The notes below the pieces were generated by a model. The model saw only the letters and a list, made by a program, of their open reading frames with translations, made no database searches and was not told the origin of the DNA. Source: Methyloprofundus sp. (GTDB lineage: Bacteria; Pseudomonadota; Gammaproteobacteria; Methylococcales; Methylomonadaceae). Taken from it: DNA of 64,000 nucleotides. Positions 11,456 through 19,989 of this stretch are shown in pieces. Where the stretch lies: positions 3,017,630 through 3,081,629 of the forward strand of contig AP023240.1 in NCBI GenBank assembly GCA_016592635.1. The letters run 5' to 3'. Position 1 is the first letter of the stretch; each line of letters begins with the position of its first letter. The position numbers and the translations under genes are program-made.

Positions 11456-11483
11456 TTTTATCTAATCTTAAGATTAGATAAAA
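11456..11483. promoter_or_regulatory. Perfect 28-bp palindrome upstream of the DUF5765-type gene
   Basis: TTTTATCTAATCTT is followed at once by its exact reverse complement, with no loop, ending 29 bp before the ATG at 11513. Its position and dyad symmetry suggest an operator for a dimeric regulator or a bidirectional terminator; no regulator gene is adjacent. Confidence 0.6.
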
Positions 11484-11512
11484 ATTCAATAATAATAAAA
11501 TTAGGAATAATC

Positions 11513-12346
11513 ATGTGTTGGAGTGGTGAAGCATCTACAGTAATGGCTTTGATTGGATTAACAGGTGCTGGTTTAGAAGCAAGGAAAAGTTTAACATACG
11601 TATCTGAATTAGGAGGTGGCTCAGAATGGAAAGTGGAAGGTTTTTCTGGCAAACACAATTTACGCGCCATGACCTTGGCCTACTTTTCTTTAATGGAGTT
11701 ATTGCAAGCATTTAACTACACAACACTTGGCACTGTTGACCCAAACAATGCTTTGTACGCATTTTTAGGCTATATCCATATTAGTTTTCAGCCGCTTTTC
11801 ATTACTTGGTTTTGTCTATCTTTTATACCCAGAACACGCCGCATGTATTGGATAACATCGACAACCGCCCTGTCAGGATTAGTATCATTCTTATTTTTAT
11901 GTGGCCTCATCATTAACCCATCGTTACCAGGTTGTTTTGCAATTCCCTGCGAACCACTCACCGATATAAAATTACTGATGAACGGTAGCGGTATGGCAAG
12001 TTGCTCATCAACAGCATTTGTGTCTAGCATGGGCGACTGGCATATTGCATGGCAGTGGGCATCCAATGACTGCCATTTCATTCGCAACAGTTATTTTATA
12101 ATTGCCTTTTTTCTACCGCTTCTCTATGGTTCTTATCGAGTGATGCTTTATTCACTTATTTTCGGCCCATTACTATCAATAATGTTAACGAATAACCCAC
12201 ATGAACTAGCGGCTATTTGGTGCTTATTATCTATCGGCTTTTTAAGTGCTGTAAAAATTCCTTGGTTAGAAAATTTCCTAACAATTAAGCATGCAAGCTG
12301 GAAAGAGTGCTTTGCTTCACTTAAAAAGCAAGACAGTTTAAAATAA
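11513..12346 (+). CDS. Polytopic membrane protein, MCWSGEAS-type (DUF5765-like)
   Basis: A 277-residue protein that opens MCWSGEASTVMALIGLTGAG, a start characteristic of a small family I recall as DUF5765. About seven membrane helices follow, with a Cys/Ser-containing loop (GCFAIPCEPL, about residue 145; SGMASCSST, about 162) and a His-Trp segment DWHIAWQW (about 180). Function is unknown. The start has AGGA 9 bases upstream. A 28-bp palindrome precedes it and a weak terminator hairpin follows. Confidence 0.75.
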   Translation: MCWSGEASTVMALIGLTGAGLEARKSLTYVSELGGGSEWKVEGFSGKHNLRAMTLAYFSLMELLQAFNYTTLGTVDPNNALYAFLGYIHISFQPLFITWFCLSFIPRTRRMYWITSTTALSGLVSFLFLCGLIINPSLPGCFAIPCEPLTDIKLLMNGSGMASCSSTAFVSSMGDWHIAWQWASNDCHFIRNSYFIIAFFLPLLYGSYRVMLYSLIFGPLLSIMLTNNPHELAAIWCLLSIGFLSAVKIPWLENFLTIKHASWKECFASLKKQDSLK

Positions 12347-12362
12347 TCTTGTCAAAGACACT

Positions 12363-12388
12363 GCCCTCACATTATTGTAAGGGCTTTT
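12363..12388 (+). terminator. Likely intrinsic terminator after the MCWSGEAS-type gene
   Basis: Stem GCCCT-ACA / TGT-AGGGC with one mismatch and a 4-base loop, followed by TTTT, 16 bp after the stop. Confidence 0.6.
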
Positions 12389-12426
12389 GCAAGCAGCTTG
12401 AACATCCGTTTAAACTCACAAAACCT

Positions 12427-14109
12427 TCAAAACTCAGCATCAACTTGAAAGCTCATTAGCTCTTGGGTACTAGGGTGACTGAACTGCAAATATTCTGCAT
12501 GCAAATGCAAACGTTTAGCTCTGCTGCCATACAAATCATCTCCCACAATAGACATATTTAAACCTTTTACATGTGCAGCGTGCACGCGCAGTTGGTGAGT
12601 ACGCCCTGTTTCAGGATAAAAATAAACCTTGGTTTGCTTACCCTTACGCTGCATCACTTCCCAGCGAGTAATAGCAGCCCTACCATGTTCATAGCAAACC
12701 AGCTGTCTCGGCCTATCATCCAAATCTACACGTAGCGGTAAGTCGATAATACCTGCATCTTCTTTTAGCAAGCCATCTAATAAGGCAACATAACGTTTCA
12801 CAACGGTACGCTTAATAAATTGTTTTTGTAGATTCTTATGCGCTTCTTTTGTTAATGCGATTAACATTAAGCCTGAGGTAGACATATCCAGCCTATGCAC
12901 GATAAGTGAACCCGTTGCCCCAGGGTAACTCTGTTTAATGCGTAGATAGACCGAATCTTCAATATTTTTGCCTGGTACTGATAAGAACTCAGCCGGCTTA
13001 TTGATGACCAACATGACATCATCTTGATAAATAATATTGATAGTCTTACCTGCAGCAGGATTATTCAATAACGGGTTTGCATCTACAGCCATACCATCAA
13101 GCATATGCGCTAAAATAGGCTGACATTTTCCTTGGCATGCCCCATAGAAATGTTGATGTTTTCTAATCTCTGACTTAGGTGATGCTCCCCACCAAAATTC
13201 AGCCATCGCCAAAGGCTGCAGCTCATGCAGGAATGCATATTGTAATAGTTTTGGTGCAGCACACTCACCTGCGGCGGCAGGAGGCGTTAATTGAGCGGTC
13301 TCTTTAAAAATACCACACAAGCTTTTGCTAACCCCTTTTATATTTAAAAAATGGTACTGATCAAAAAGTTGTTGCTGCAAGTCTGCAGATAGCTGTTTAC
13401 GTTGATTTTTTAAAGCACGTAATTCAGCAGTAAGCTGAACAAGGTTTTGTTCTGCTTTTTCAACTCTGTCCCCCCAGTAAATATTTAAGTCTCTTAACTG
13501 ATTTTTATGTTGAATACTTTCTTTAGCTAGTTGCTCCTGTAATTGTAAAAACTCATTAGCACTAAGCTCATCGACCGCCTCAGTCCTGCGTAATTTCCTG
13601 CTTTTACGCCCTGCAACCATCTTCGCTCTATGCTCTTTTATTTTTAAACTAGAGACTGCTATTTCAGCACTTAAAAATGCTTCTGATTCTGGAATTTTTG
13701 GATTTTCCGCCAATATTTTAATCTGGGCACTGATGTCATTTAACGCTTGCTGCCCTGCCATAAAAAAGCCATCAGTAGCAAGCATATCAAAGACTGGAGG
13801 AACAAATTTTGACAGCTGATTAGTGCCAGCAATCTTGCCAGAGAAAGCTGCCAAACAACCAATTTCATTGGCTTTATTGCGTACCAATAAAACGCCAAAC
13901 ATTTTCCCAATTGCTGTTGTTTTATTCGCTGTTATGCCAAAATCATGCTGCCATTCTTGTTGTGTTGTGAGGTGGCTTTGTAACTCGTTGACTGCTAATA
14001 AACACAGAGGGTGTGGCTGGTAATAAAAGGGGAAGGTAAATCGTTCCGGAAGACTATACGAATCTATAGACTCTTTAAAGGAGATAAAGTAATTTTCGTG
14101 TAAAGACAT
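12427..14109 (-). CDS. RluA-family RNA pseudouridine synthase with a long N-terminal extension
   Basis: A 560-residue protein. The C-terminal 220 residues are an RluA-type catalytic domain. It has the signature HRLDMSTSGLMLIAL (about residues 408-422, Asp catalytic), the downstream KRYVALLDGLL and the terminal GRTHQLRVHAAH. The first 330 residues are unusual for RluA enzymes: a mixed domain followed by a long coiled coil (about 170-250), then a Cys-containing region (CQGKCQP, about 325). The substrate RNA cannot be inferred from sequence; rRNA or tRNA are the usual targets. No S4 domain is visible. Confidence 0.9.
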   Translation of the reverse strand: MSLHENYFISFKESIDSYSLPERFTFPFYYQPHPLCLLAVNELQSHLTTQQEWQHDFGITANKTTAIGKMFGVLLVRNKANEIGCLAAFSGKIAGTNQLSKFVPPVFDMLATDGFFMAGQQALNDISAQIKILAENPKIPESEAFLSAEIAVSSLKIKEHRAKMVAGRKSRKLRRTEAVDELSANEFLQLQEQLAKESIQHKNQLRDLNIYWGDRVEKAEQNLVQLTAELRALKNQRKQLSADLQQQLFDQYHFLNIKGVSKSLCGIFKETAQLTPPAAAGECAAPKLLQYAFLHELQPLAMAEFWWGASPKSEIRKHQHFYGACQGKCQPILAHMLDGMAVDANPLLNNPAAGKTINIIYQDDVMLVINKPAEFLSVPGKNIEDSVYLRIKQSYPGATGSLIVHRLDMSTSGLMLIALTKEAHKNLQKQFIKRTVVKRYVALLDGLLKEDAGIIDLPLRVDLDDRPRQLVCYEHGRAAITRWEVMQRKGKQTKVYFYPETGRTHQLRVHAAHVKGLNMSIVGDDLYGSRAKRLHLHAEYLQFSHPSTQELMSFQVDAEF

Positions 14110-14189
14110 TTTCAGTCTCTCATGATGATGAGCATATCCAAATAAATACTTACAAGGCTTTGGAAGTATGAAAAGGTAGAATATGATGA

Positions 14190-14208
14190 CTGTTATAAAC
14201 TATAACAG
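14190..14208. other. Small perfect hairpin in a 275-bp gap
   Basis: CTGTTATA-aac-TATAACAG. Apart from this and the larger hairpin at 14287 the gap 14110-14384 shows nothing. Confidence 0.35.
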
Positions 14209-14286
14209 TATAAAAGATTGGTCATTTATTAGTCGTAAAGCGGTAAATATGACTGAATAAATAGAAGTGCAAGGCACGATACAAAT

Positions 14287-14326
14287 AAAGCTAACCCAGC
14301 AAATAAAGATTTGCTGGGTTAGCTTT
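14287..14326. terminator. Hairpin after rplI, with TAACCCAGC repeat arms
   Basis: AAAGCTAACCCAGCAAAT pairs perfectly with ATTTGCTGGGTTAGCTTT around a 4-base loop, 59 bp downstream of the rplI stop. T-rich sequence follows on both strands, so it can work as a bidirectional terminator. The arms share TAACCCAGC with the repeat at 38443-38557. Confidence 0.75.
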
Positions 14327-14384
14327 TATTGCTTTATAAAACCTTATGGCATCTCCTGATAGAGATACTTTGGAATTTTACAAT

Positions 14385-14834
14385 TTAGTCTTCAGCAACT
14401 ACGTTAACTGCTACTGTCACTGTAATATCAGTGTGTAGGTTAACATCAATTGCGTATTCACCAAGGTGGCGAATAATACCATCTGGTAGACGTACTTCAC
14501 GTTTATCAACTGGCGCACCAGCAGCAGTCATTGCTTCAGCAATATCAACAGTTCCAACAGAACCGAATAACTTACCTTCTTCACCCGCTTTATGCGCAAT
14601 AGACACTTCAATTTTGCCTAATGCATCTGCACGTTTTTGCGCTGCTGCTAATTTCTCAGCGGCCACTTTTTCAAGCTCTGCTCTACGTGTTTCAAATTCA
14701 GCAATTTTTTCTTTAGTCGCCATAACAGCTTTACGCTGTGGAACCAAGAAATTTCTGGCGTATCCAGATTTTACATTTACTTTATCGCCTAGATCGCCTA
14801 GGTTTACAACTTTCTCAAGAAGGATAACTTCCAT
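14385..14834 (-). CDS. rplI: 50S ribosomal protein L9
   Basis: A 149-residue protein of the large subunit. The N-terminal domain is unmistakable ([20 protein letters not shown], then [14 protein letters not shown]). The long connecting helix ([20 protein letters not shown]) and C-terminal RNA-binding domain ([10 protein letters not shown]) follow. It is last in the rpsF-rpsR-DUF2232-rplI cluster and followed by a strong hairpin. Confidence 0.98.
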   Translation of the reverse strand: MEVILLEKVVNLGDLGDKVNVKSGYARNFLVPQRKAVMATKEKIAEFETRRAELEKVAAEKLAAAQKRADALGKIEVSIAHKAGEEGKLFGSVGTVDIAEAMTAAGAPVDKREVRLPDGIIRHLGEYAIDVNLHTDITVTVAVNVVAED

Positions 14835-14889
14835 CTTTTCGTCCTCATAATGTATCGGTATACCGATGCCATAGCACCTTTAAACAGGG

Positions 14890-15789
14890 CTAGGCGGATT
14901 TTATATTTCTGCGTAAATTCAGCCAAGTATCGCTCATGCCAATAATCGCTATCGGTACAATTAAGTGCGGGATAACAAACAGGAGCAGATAAAAAAAGGG
15001 CAATAAAAAGCGCTTAGCTTTCATCTCGGCAATCAGTGCATGTACTACGGCAGTACCAATAAAGGTATAGAGCATAAATAAAATAATGCCTATATTCCAT
15101 GCCATCTCAGATAGCATCCCCGATGAAACACTTGCTACCACAAACACAATCAATGTACTCATGGTAAAACGAGCAGGCATACGTAATGTCAAAAACTCTG
15201 CTTTAAACCCACCAGGATTAAAAAGGTTCGCTTGCCACCAACGCGCTAATAACAGACCAAACAACAAGCCCGTAATAGAGCCTAATGCCACAACGCCAGT
15301 CATATACTTAGCAACCATGTTCAAAGTTTGCTTGATCTGCTCTACAGGTGCTTCTGCGGCTGCCAACATTGGTTCAACCATTACATTCAAAATTGCCTGC
15401 CAATAAAGTGCAGGGTCTTGACTAAATAGATAAAAACCGACAACAGCAAGCGCACCTAATAGTGATGCAATTTCTATTGCTAACGACAAATGTCGTCCTT
15501 CACGCAATACAATTGATAGCAGCCATACAGGCAGCCATAAAAGTAACGCATAACCAAAGGCAAATTGATAATTGCCAAAGAGTACGATACCTAAGAGCGC
15601 TGCTGCAAAACTTGCACTAATTAAAACCAAAAAACCTTCATATGCCCCGCGACGCAATGTTACCAGTGCGACGGTTGCTGAACTTACAATACTAATAGGC
15701 GGCATTAACAGCGATAATAAAGCCAAGGTAGAAGCAACAAACATAGCTTGCACTCGCCCTCGCATAATATAATTGGCAATAAAATTCAC
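14890..15789 (-). CDS. DUF2232 integral membrane protein
   Basis: A 299-residue protein with about eight hydrophobic helices and short loops, starting MNFIANYIMRGRVQAMFVAS. A DUF2232 membrane protein between rpsR and rplI is a recurring arrangement in Gammaproteobacteria, and both the position and hydropathy match. It may belong to the energy-coupling-factor-like S-component superfamily, but no substrate is known. It lies 20 bp after rpsR on the same transcript. Confidence 0.85.
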   Translation of the reverse strand: MNFIANYIMRGRVQAMFVASTLALLSLLMPPISIVSSATVALVTLRRGAYEGFLVLISASFAAALLGIVLFGNYQFAFGYALLLWLPVWLLSIVLREGRHLSLAIEIASLLGALAVVGFYLFSQDPALYWQAILNVMVEPMLAAAEAPVEQIKQTLNMVAKYMTGVVALGSITGLLFGLLLARWWQANLFNPGGFKAEFLTLRMPARFTMSTLIVFVVASVSSGMLSEMAWNIGIILFMLYTFIGTAVVHALIAEMKAKRFLLPFFYLLLFVIPHLIVPIAIIGMSDTWLNLRRNIKSA

Positions 15790-15809
15790 TGATAGTTACC
15801 GAGTATTAA

Positions 15810-16040
15810 TTAGTCGTGTGCATCACAAAAAGGCATCAAAGCAATATAACGTGCACGCTTAATAGCAGTTGTTATTTGTCTTTGATTTTTTGCAGTTGTA
15901 CCCGTAATACGGCTTGGTACAATTTTGCCTGTTTCTGTTACAAATTCACCTAGCAATTCAATATTTTTATAATCGATTGAATTCTCTTCACCTTCAGCAC
16001 CAAAAGTATAGTGCTTTTTACGTCTCATTTGACGAGCCAT
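15810..16040 (-). CDS. rpsR: 30S ribosomal protein S18
   Basis: A 76-residue basic protein with the conserved block [20 protein letters not shown], then [22 protein letters not shown] and the terminal [10 protein letters not shown]18 forms a heterodimer with S6 on the 30S platform; rpsF lies immediately upstream (27-bp spacer). Confidence 0.98.
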   Translation of the reverse strand: MARQMRRKKHYTFGAEGEENSIDYKNIELLGEFVTETGKIVPSRITGTTAKNQRQITTAIKRARYIALMPFCDAHD

Positions 16041-16067
16041 AAGCTAAACCTCTATGTATTAGTTATA

Positions 16068-16508
16068 TTATTTTGAATCTTCAGTAGCCGCTTCTTTAGA
16101 AGCTTCTGCCGCTGCTTTTTTAGCTGCCATAGCCGCTTCTGCTTCTGCCGCTGCTTTTGCTTCTGCTGCTCTGCTTTCAGCTACTTTAGAGTCTTCTCTA
16201 GCAATGACAGAAGGCGTTGTGACTGCTTCTTTCATAAGAATAGTCATACGACGCAATACAGCATCATTGAAGCGGAAGTTACTTTCCAATTCTTCAAGAG
16301 TCGCTTGGTCACATTCAATATTCATTAATACATAATGTGCTTTTTGAAGTTTCTTGATTGGGTACGCTAAGTGTCTACGCCCCCAGTCTTCAAGACGGTG
16401 AATAGTTCCTGAAGCTCCTTCAATAGTGGCACGGTAACGATCAATCATACCAGGCACTTGTGAGCTTTGATCAGGATGAACTAAAAAGACAATTTCATAA
16501 TGTCGCAT
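16068..16508 (-). CDS. rpsF: 30S ribosomal protein S6
   Basis: A 146-residue protein beginning [20 protein letters not shown], with the conserved [20 protein letters not shown] block (about 41-60) and [14 protein letters not shown] (about 78-91). The C-terminal 40 residues are an Ala/Glu/Lys-rich tail, as in other S6 proteins with acidic extensions. The leader contains a small CTTT/AAAG hairpin with CCG in the loop just before the start. This recalls the S6:S18 autoregulatory RNA motif, but I give that reading low weight. Confidence 0.98.
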   Translation of the reverse strand: MRHYEIVFLVHPDQSSQVPGMIDRYRATIEGASGTIHRLEDWGRRHLAYPIKKLQKAHYVLMNIECDQATLEELESNFRFNDAVLRRMTILMKEAVTTPSVIAREDSKVAESRAAEAKAAAEAEAAMAAKKAAAEASKEAATEDSK

Positions 16509-16738
16509 AATTTTCCTTTCGGGTTAAAAGCCTTCTATCATTATTTCATAGTAAGGCAAGGAGGGTTTCTACGCCCTGTAAAAAACCCGCCATTATATTT
16601 TATCTTTACGCTCTTGCAAAGTAGTTTATTTACTTATGCTCAATAACATTCCTTTATTTCCATAAAATAACTGCACTATTTTACTGCTTAACAATCAGTT
16701 AGAATAATGAAAATTAATTACCTTGCCTAACCTAAGTC

Positions 16739-18085
16739 ATGAAAAAAATTGAGCTTTTATCGCCTGCCGGCACTTTAAAAAATATGCGTTATGCCTTTGC
16801 TTATGGTGCTGACGCTATTTATGCAGGCCAACCACGTTATAGCCTGCGCGTGCGCAATAATGATTTTCTTGATGAAAACCTTGCCAAAGGCATTGCAGAA
16901 GCACATGCACTGGGTAAAAAATTCTTCTTGGCAACCAATGTCATTCCACACAACACCAAAGTTAAAACTTTTATTAAAGACATTACGCCTATTGTTGCCA
17001 TGCAACCCGATGCCCTGATTATGGCAGACCCAGGCTTAATTATGATGGCCAGAGAGCAATGGCCAGACATGCCTATACATCTCTCGGTACAAGCCAATAC
17101 CGTTAACTTTGCCACAGTTAAATTTTGGCAAAAAATGGGGGTTGAACGCATTATTTTGTCACGTGAATTATCATTAGATGAAATAGCAGAAATTCGCCAA
17201 GAATGCCCCGATATGGAGTTAGAAGTATTTGTGCACGGCGCACTCTGCATTGCTTATTCAGGGCGCTGTTTATTATCAGGTTATTTTAACCATCGCGACC
17301 CAAATCAAGGTACTTGTACCAATTCTTGTCGCTGGAAGTACGACACTAAGCCCGCCCATGAAAATGCCGAAGGCGACTTGGTTCTGGACGGCGGTTCCTT
17401 ATCAATGGATGACTTAAATACTAGCAGTGCCAACTGCGGCGGTGCTGAGCGGCATCCACTAGCAGATGAAACCTATTTCTTGGAAGAGGAAGGCCGTCCA
17501 GGTGAACTATTGCCTATCATGGAAGATGAGCACGGCACCTATATTATGAACTCTAAAGATTTACGTGCTGTTGAGCATATCCATCGCCTAGTAGAAATTG
17601 GCGTCGATAGCCTTAAAATTGAAGGCCGCACCAAATCACATTATTATGTTGCTCGTACTGCCCAAGTTTATAAACAAGCTATCAATGACGCATTAGCAGG
17701 CAAAGAGTTTCAACCTGAACTGATTGGTGTATTGGAAAATCTTGCTAACCGCGGTTATACCGATGGTTTTTATCAACGTCACCATACTCATGAGCATCAA
17801 AACTACCTAACGGGCTATTCAAAAAGTCATCAACAGCAGTTTTGTGGCGAAATTAGAAGCTATGATACTGCTACTGGCATGGCTGAAATTCTAGTTAAAA
17901 ATAAATTTTCGGTGGGTGATAAACTTGAGTTTATACACCCCGATGGGAATCATGATATTATCGTGGAACGCATGGAGGACTTGCATGGACACGAAATGCA
18001 AGAAGCCTCTGGCGGTGGCTATGAAGTCAAAATCCCTATGCCCTCTTTTAAAAATAATTTGGGCTTATTATCACGATATTATTAA
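16739..18085 (+). CDS. trhP: tRNA 5-hydroxyuridine synthesis protein, peptidase U32 family
   Basis: A 448-residue U32-family protein of the YegQ/TrhP type, which takes part in prephenate-dependent formation of 5-hydroxyuridine at tRNA position 34. Visible signatures are the N-terminal KIELLSPAGTLKNMRYAFAY, ADAIYAGQPRYSLR and the block VFVHGALCIAYSGRCLLSGY (about 165-184). NQGTCTNSCRWKYD (about 192-205) and LKIEGRTKSHYYVA (about 293-306) follow. The Cys residues in these blocks are candidate metal or cluster ligands. Length matches E. coli YegQ (453). It faces away from rpsF. Confidence 0.93.
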   Translation: MKKIELLSPAGTLKNMRYAFAYGADAIYAGQPRYSLRVRNNDFLDENLAKGIAEAHALGKKFFLATNVIPHNTKVKTFIKDITPIVAMQPDALIMADPGLIMMAREQWPDMPIHLSVQANTVNFATVKFWQKMGVERIILSRELSLDEIAEIRQECPDMELEVFVHGALCIAYSGRCLLSGYFNHRDPNQGTCTNSCRWKYDTKPAHENAEGDLVLDGGSLSMDDLNTSSANCGGAERHPLADETYFLEEEGRPGELLPIMEDEHGTYIMNSKDLRAVEHIHRLVEIGVDSLKIEGRTKSHYYVARTAQVYKQAINDALAGKEFQPELIGVLENLANRGYTDGFYQRHHTHEHQNYLTGYSKSHQQQFCGEIRSYDTATGMAEILVKNKFSVGDKLEFIHPDGNHDIIVERMEDLHGHEMQEASGGGYEVKIPMPSFKNNLGLLSRYY

Positions 18086-18097
18086 CGAGGAATAATT

Positions 18098-18292
18098 ATG
18101 CAAGCAAATGTTGGCGGACTCGATAAAAAAATCAGAATCGCGGCAGGCATCATCATTATAGGCACAGGTGCTTTAATGCAATCTTGGTGGGGCGCAATAG
18201 GTATTGTACCTTTAGCAACAGCTTTAATTAACTGGTGCCCCGCTTATTTGCCACTTGGCATTTCAACCTGTAATACGCCTGACTCTGAGTAG
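18098..18292 (+). CDS. Small DUF2892-type (YgaP-like) membrane protein
   Basis: A 64-residue protein with two hydrophobic segments, beginning MQANVGGLDKKIRIAAGIII and containing NWCPAYLPLGISTC. This matches the DUF2892 family that also forms the membrane tail of YgaP rhodanese. It starts 12 bp after trhP with AGGAA upstream and is probably co-transcribed. Role unknown; the paired Cys could handle sulfur or redox chemistry. Confidence 0.85.
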   Translation: MQANVGGLDKKIRIAAGIIIIGTGALMQSWWGAIGIVPLATALINWCPAYLPLGISTCNTPDSE

Positions 18293-18332
18293 ATTTAACA
18301 AGACAAAAAAGATAAGTCCCATTTCCACAACA

Positions 18333-18369
18333 CCCGGCACTGCCACTCCTAAAAGAGTCGGCAGTGCCA
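18333..18369. repeat. GC-rich palindrome between DUF2892 and rraA genes
   Basis: GGCACTGCC-ACTC pairs with GAGT-CGGCAGTGCC around a short A-rich loop. No T-run follows, so it is more likely a REP-type repeat than a strong terminator. Confidence 0.55.
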
Positions 18370-18428
18370 TTAGCTCCCTTTCCTAGTGTATGCAGCTTAT
18401 ATAAGCTTTAAATATCAATTAATACTTC

Positions 18429-18914
18429 ATGACTTTTACCACCACCGACCTCTGCGACCAGCACTCTACTTTAGCTAATTTCCAAATTGCAGACCCCATT
18501 TTTCAATCATTTGGCAGGCAACAATGTTTTTCCGGACAAATTAGCACGGCCAAGGTGTTTGAAGATAATGTCATCATCCGTACAGCCCTTACCCAGAAAG
18601 TAAGCAATCGAATTTTAGTCATTGACGGCGGTGGCTCACATCGCTGCGCACTACTCGGCGATGATTTAGCAACAATCGCCTATAAAAATGGCTGGCAAGG
18701 CATCATTATCTATGGATGTTTGCGTGATAGCCACGCCATTAATCAACTTCCTATTGGTATACGCGCCCTGCATACGCATCCTTTAAAAAGTCATAAAAAA
18801 GGTACAGGTGATCTTGACTGCACCATTAGTTTTGCCGGCATCCATTTTAAACCGGAGCATTACCTCTATGCAGATAATGACGGTATAATCGTTTCTGAAA
18901 ACGCACTCATTTAA
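18429..18914 (+). CDS. rraA: Ribonuclease E activity regulator RraA
   Basis: A 161-residue trimeric RraA-fold protein. Conserved motifs are TTDLCDQ at the N-terminus, [20 protein letters not shown] (about 29-48), [18 protein letters not shown] (about 68-85) and GCLRDSHAI (about 101-109). In E. coli the protein binds RNase E and lowers mRNA decay. Related proteins with the same fold are HMG/CHA aldolases, but length and motifs favour RraA. ispH follows after 10 bp. Confidence 0.93.
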   Translation: MTFTTTDLCDQHSTLANFQIADPIFQSFGRQQCFSGQISTAKVFEDNVIIRTALTQKVSNRILVIDGGGSHRCALLGDDLATIAYKNGWQGIIIYGCLRDSHAINQLPIGIRALHTHPLKSHKKGTGDLDCTISFAGIHFKPEHYLYADNDGIIVSENALI

Positions 18915-18924
18915 AAATAATACT

Positions 18925-19878
18925 ATGAAAATTCAACTTGCTAACCCTAGAGGTTTTTGTGCCGGTGTAGACCGTGCTATTGAAATTGTTGACCGAGCGA
19001 TTGAAGCGTTTGGTGCCCCCATCTACGTACGCCATGAAGTCGTACATAACCGTACTGTCGTCGAAGGTTTGCGAGAAAAAGGTGCTATTTTTATTGAAGA
19101 ACTCTCGGATGTTCCGGAAGGCTCTTACCTTATCTTTAGCGCCCATGGCGTTTCTAAAAAAGTACAAAAAGAAGCCGTAGAAAGAAAGCTTACCGTATTT
19201 GATGCGACCTGTCCGCTAGTCACTAAAGTCCACATTCAAGTGGCCAAACATGCTAAAGCCGACAGAGAAGTATTCCTGATCGGACATGAAGGCCACCCTG
19301 AAGTAGAGGGCACTATGGGCCAATATGAAAAATGCACCGAGAATGGCGCAATCTACTTGGTAGAAACACCAGAAGATGTTAAAAATATCAAGGTCAATAA
19401 CCCAGAAAATCTTGCCTATGTCACACAAACAACGTTATCAATGACTGATACCAGTGTTATGGTAGATGCATTGCATGAACATTTCCCCCATATTCAAGAA
19501 CAAAAGAAAGATGATATTTGCTATGCCACTCAAAACCGTCAAGATGCTGTGCATGATCTTGCCGAAACAGCTGATATTATCTTAGTGGTTGGCTCACCCA
19601 ACAGCTCCAATTCAAACCGTCTCCGTGAAATTGCCGAACAACTAGGCAAGCCTGCACACCTTATTGATACTGCTGCTGATATGCACAAAGACTGGTTTAC
19701 AGATGTTAATGTTGTCGGAGTCACTGCCGGTGCATCAGCTCCCGAAGTACTAGTACAAGCGGTTATTAAACAGCTACAAGACTGGGGCGGCGAGCCTGCA
19801 AGTGAAATTAAAGGCATTGAAGAAAAAGTCGTCTTTACTTTACCTAAGGAATTAAAACTACATATGGACAAGCGTTAA
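18925..19878 (+). CDS. ispH: 4-hydroxy-3-methylbut-2-enyl diphosphate reductase
   Basis: A 317-residue 4Fe-4S enzyme for the last step of the MEP isoprenoid pathway. The three cluster Cys lie in [10 protein letters not shown] (about 12), [11 protein letters not shown] (about 95) and [14 protein letters not shown] (about 196). Also present are the [11 protein letters not shown] block, [13 protein letters not shown], and the final TAGASAPE motif (about residue 270). It lies 10 bp after rraA, with a terminator-like hairpin downstream. Confidence 0.98.
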   Translation: MKIQLANPRGFCAGVDRAIEIVDRAIEAFGAPIYVRHEVVHNRTVVEGLREKGAIFIEELSDVPEGSYLIFSAHGVSKKVQKEAVERKLTVFDATCPLVTKVHIQVAKHAKADREVFLIGHEGHPEVEGTMGQYEKCTENGAIYLVETPEDVKNIKVNNPENLAYVTQTTLSMTDTSVMVDALHEHFPHIQEQKKDDICYATQNRQDAVHDLAETADIILVVGSPNSSNSNRLREIAEQLGKPAHLIDTAADMHKDWFTDVNVVGVTAGASAPEVLVQAVIKQLQDWGGEPASEIKGIEEKVVFTLPKELKLHMDKR

Positions 19879-19906
19879 CAACTTACGCTCAGACATAAAA
19901 AGCGAT

Positions 19907-19934
19907 GCCGTATCATGATATTGGTACGGCGTTA
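19907..19934 (+). terminator. Likely terminator after ispH
   Basis: Stem GCCGTA / TACGGC with a 12-base loop, followed by a T-rich stretch (GTTATTTTGC), 28 bp after the ispH stop. Confidence 0.6.
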
Positions 19935-19989
19935 TTTTGCTTATATTGCCAATCTAAATTTCGACACTAGCCCTTAAGCCAAGCCGCTA

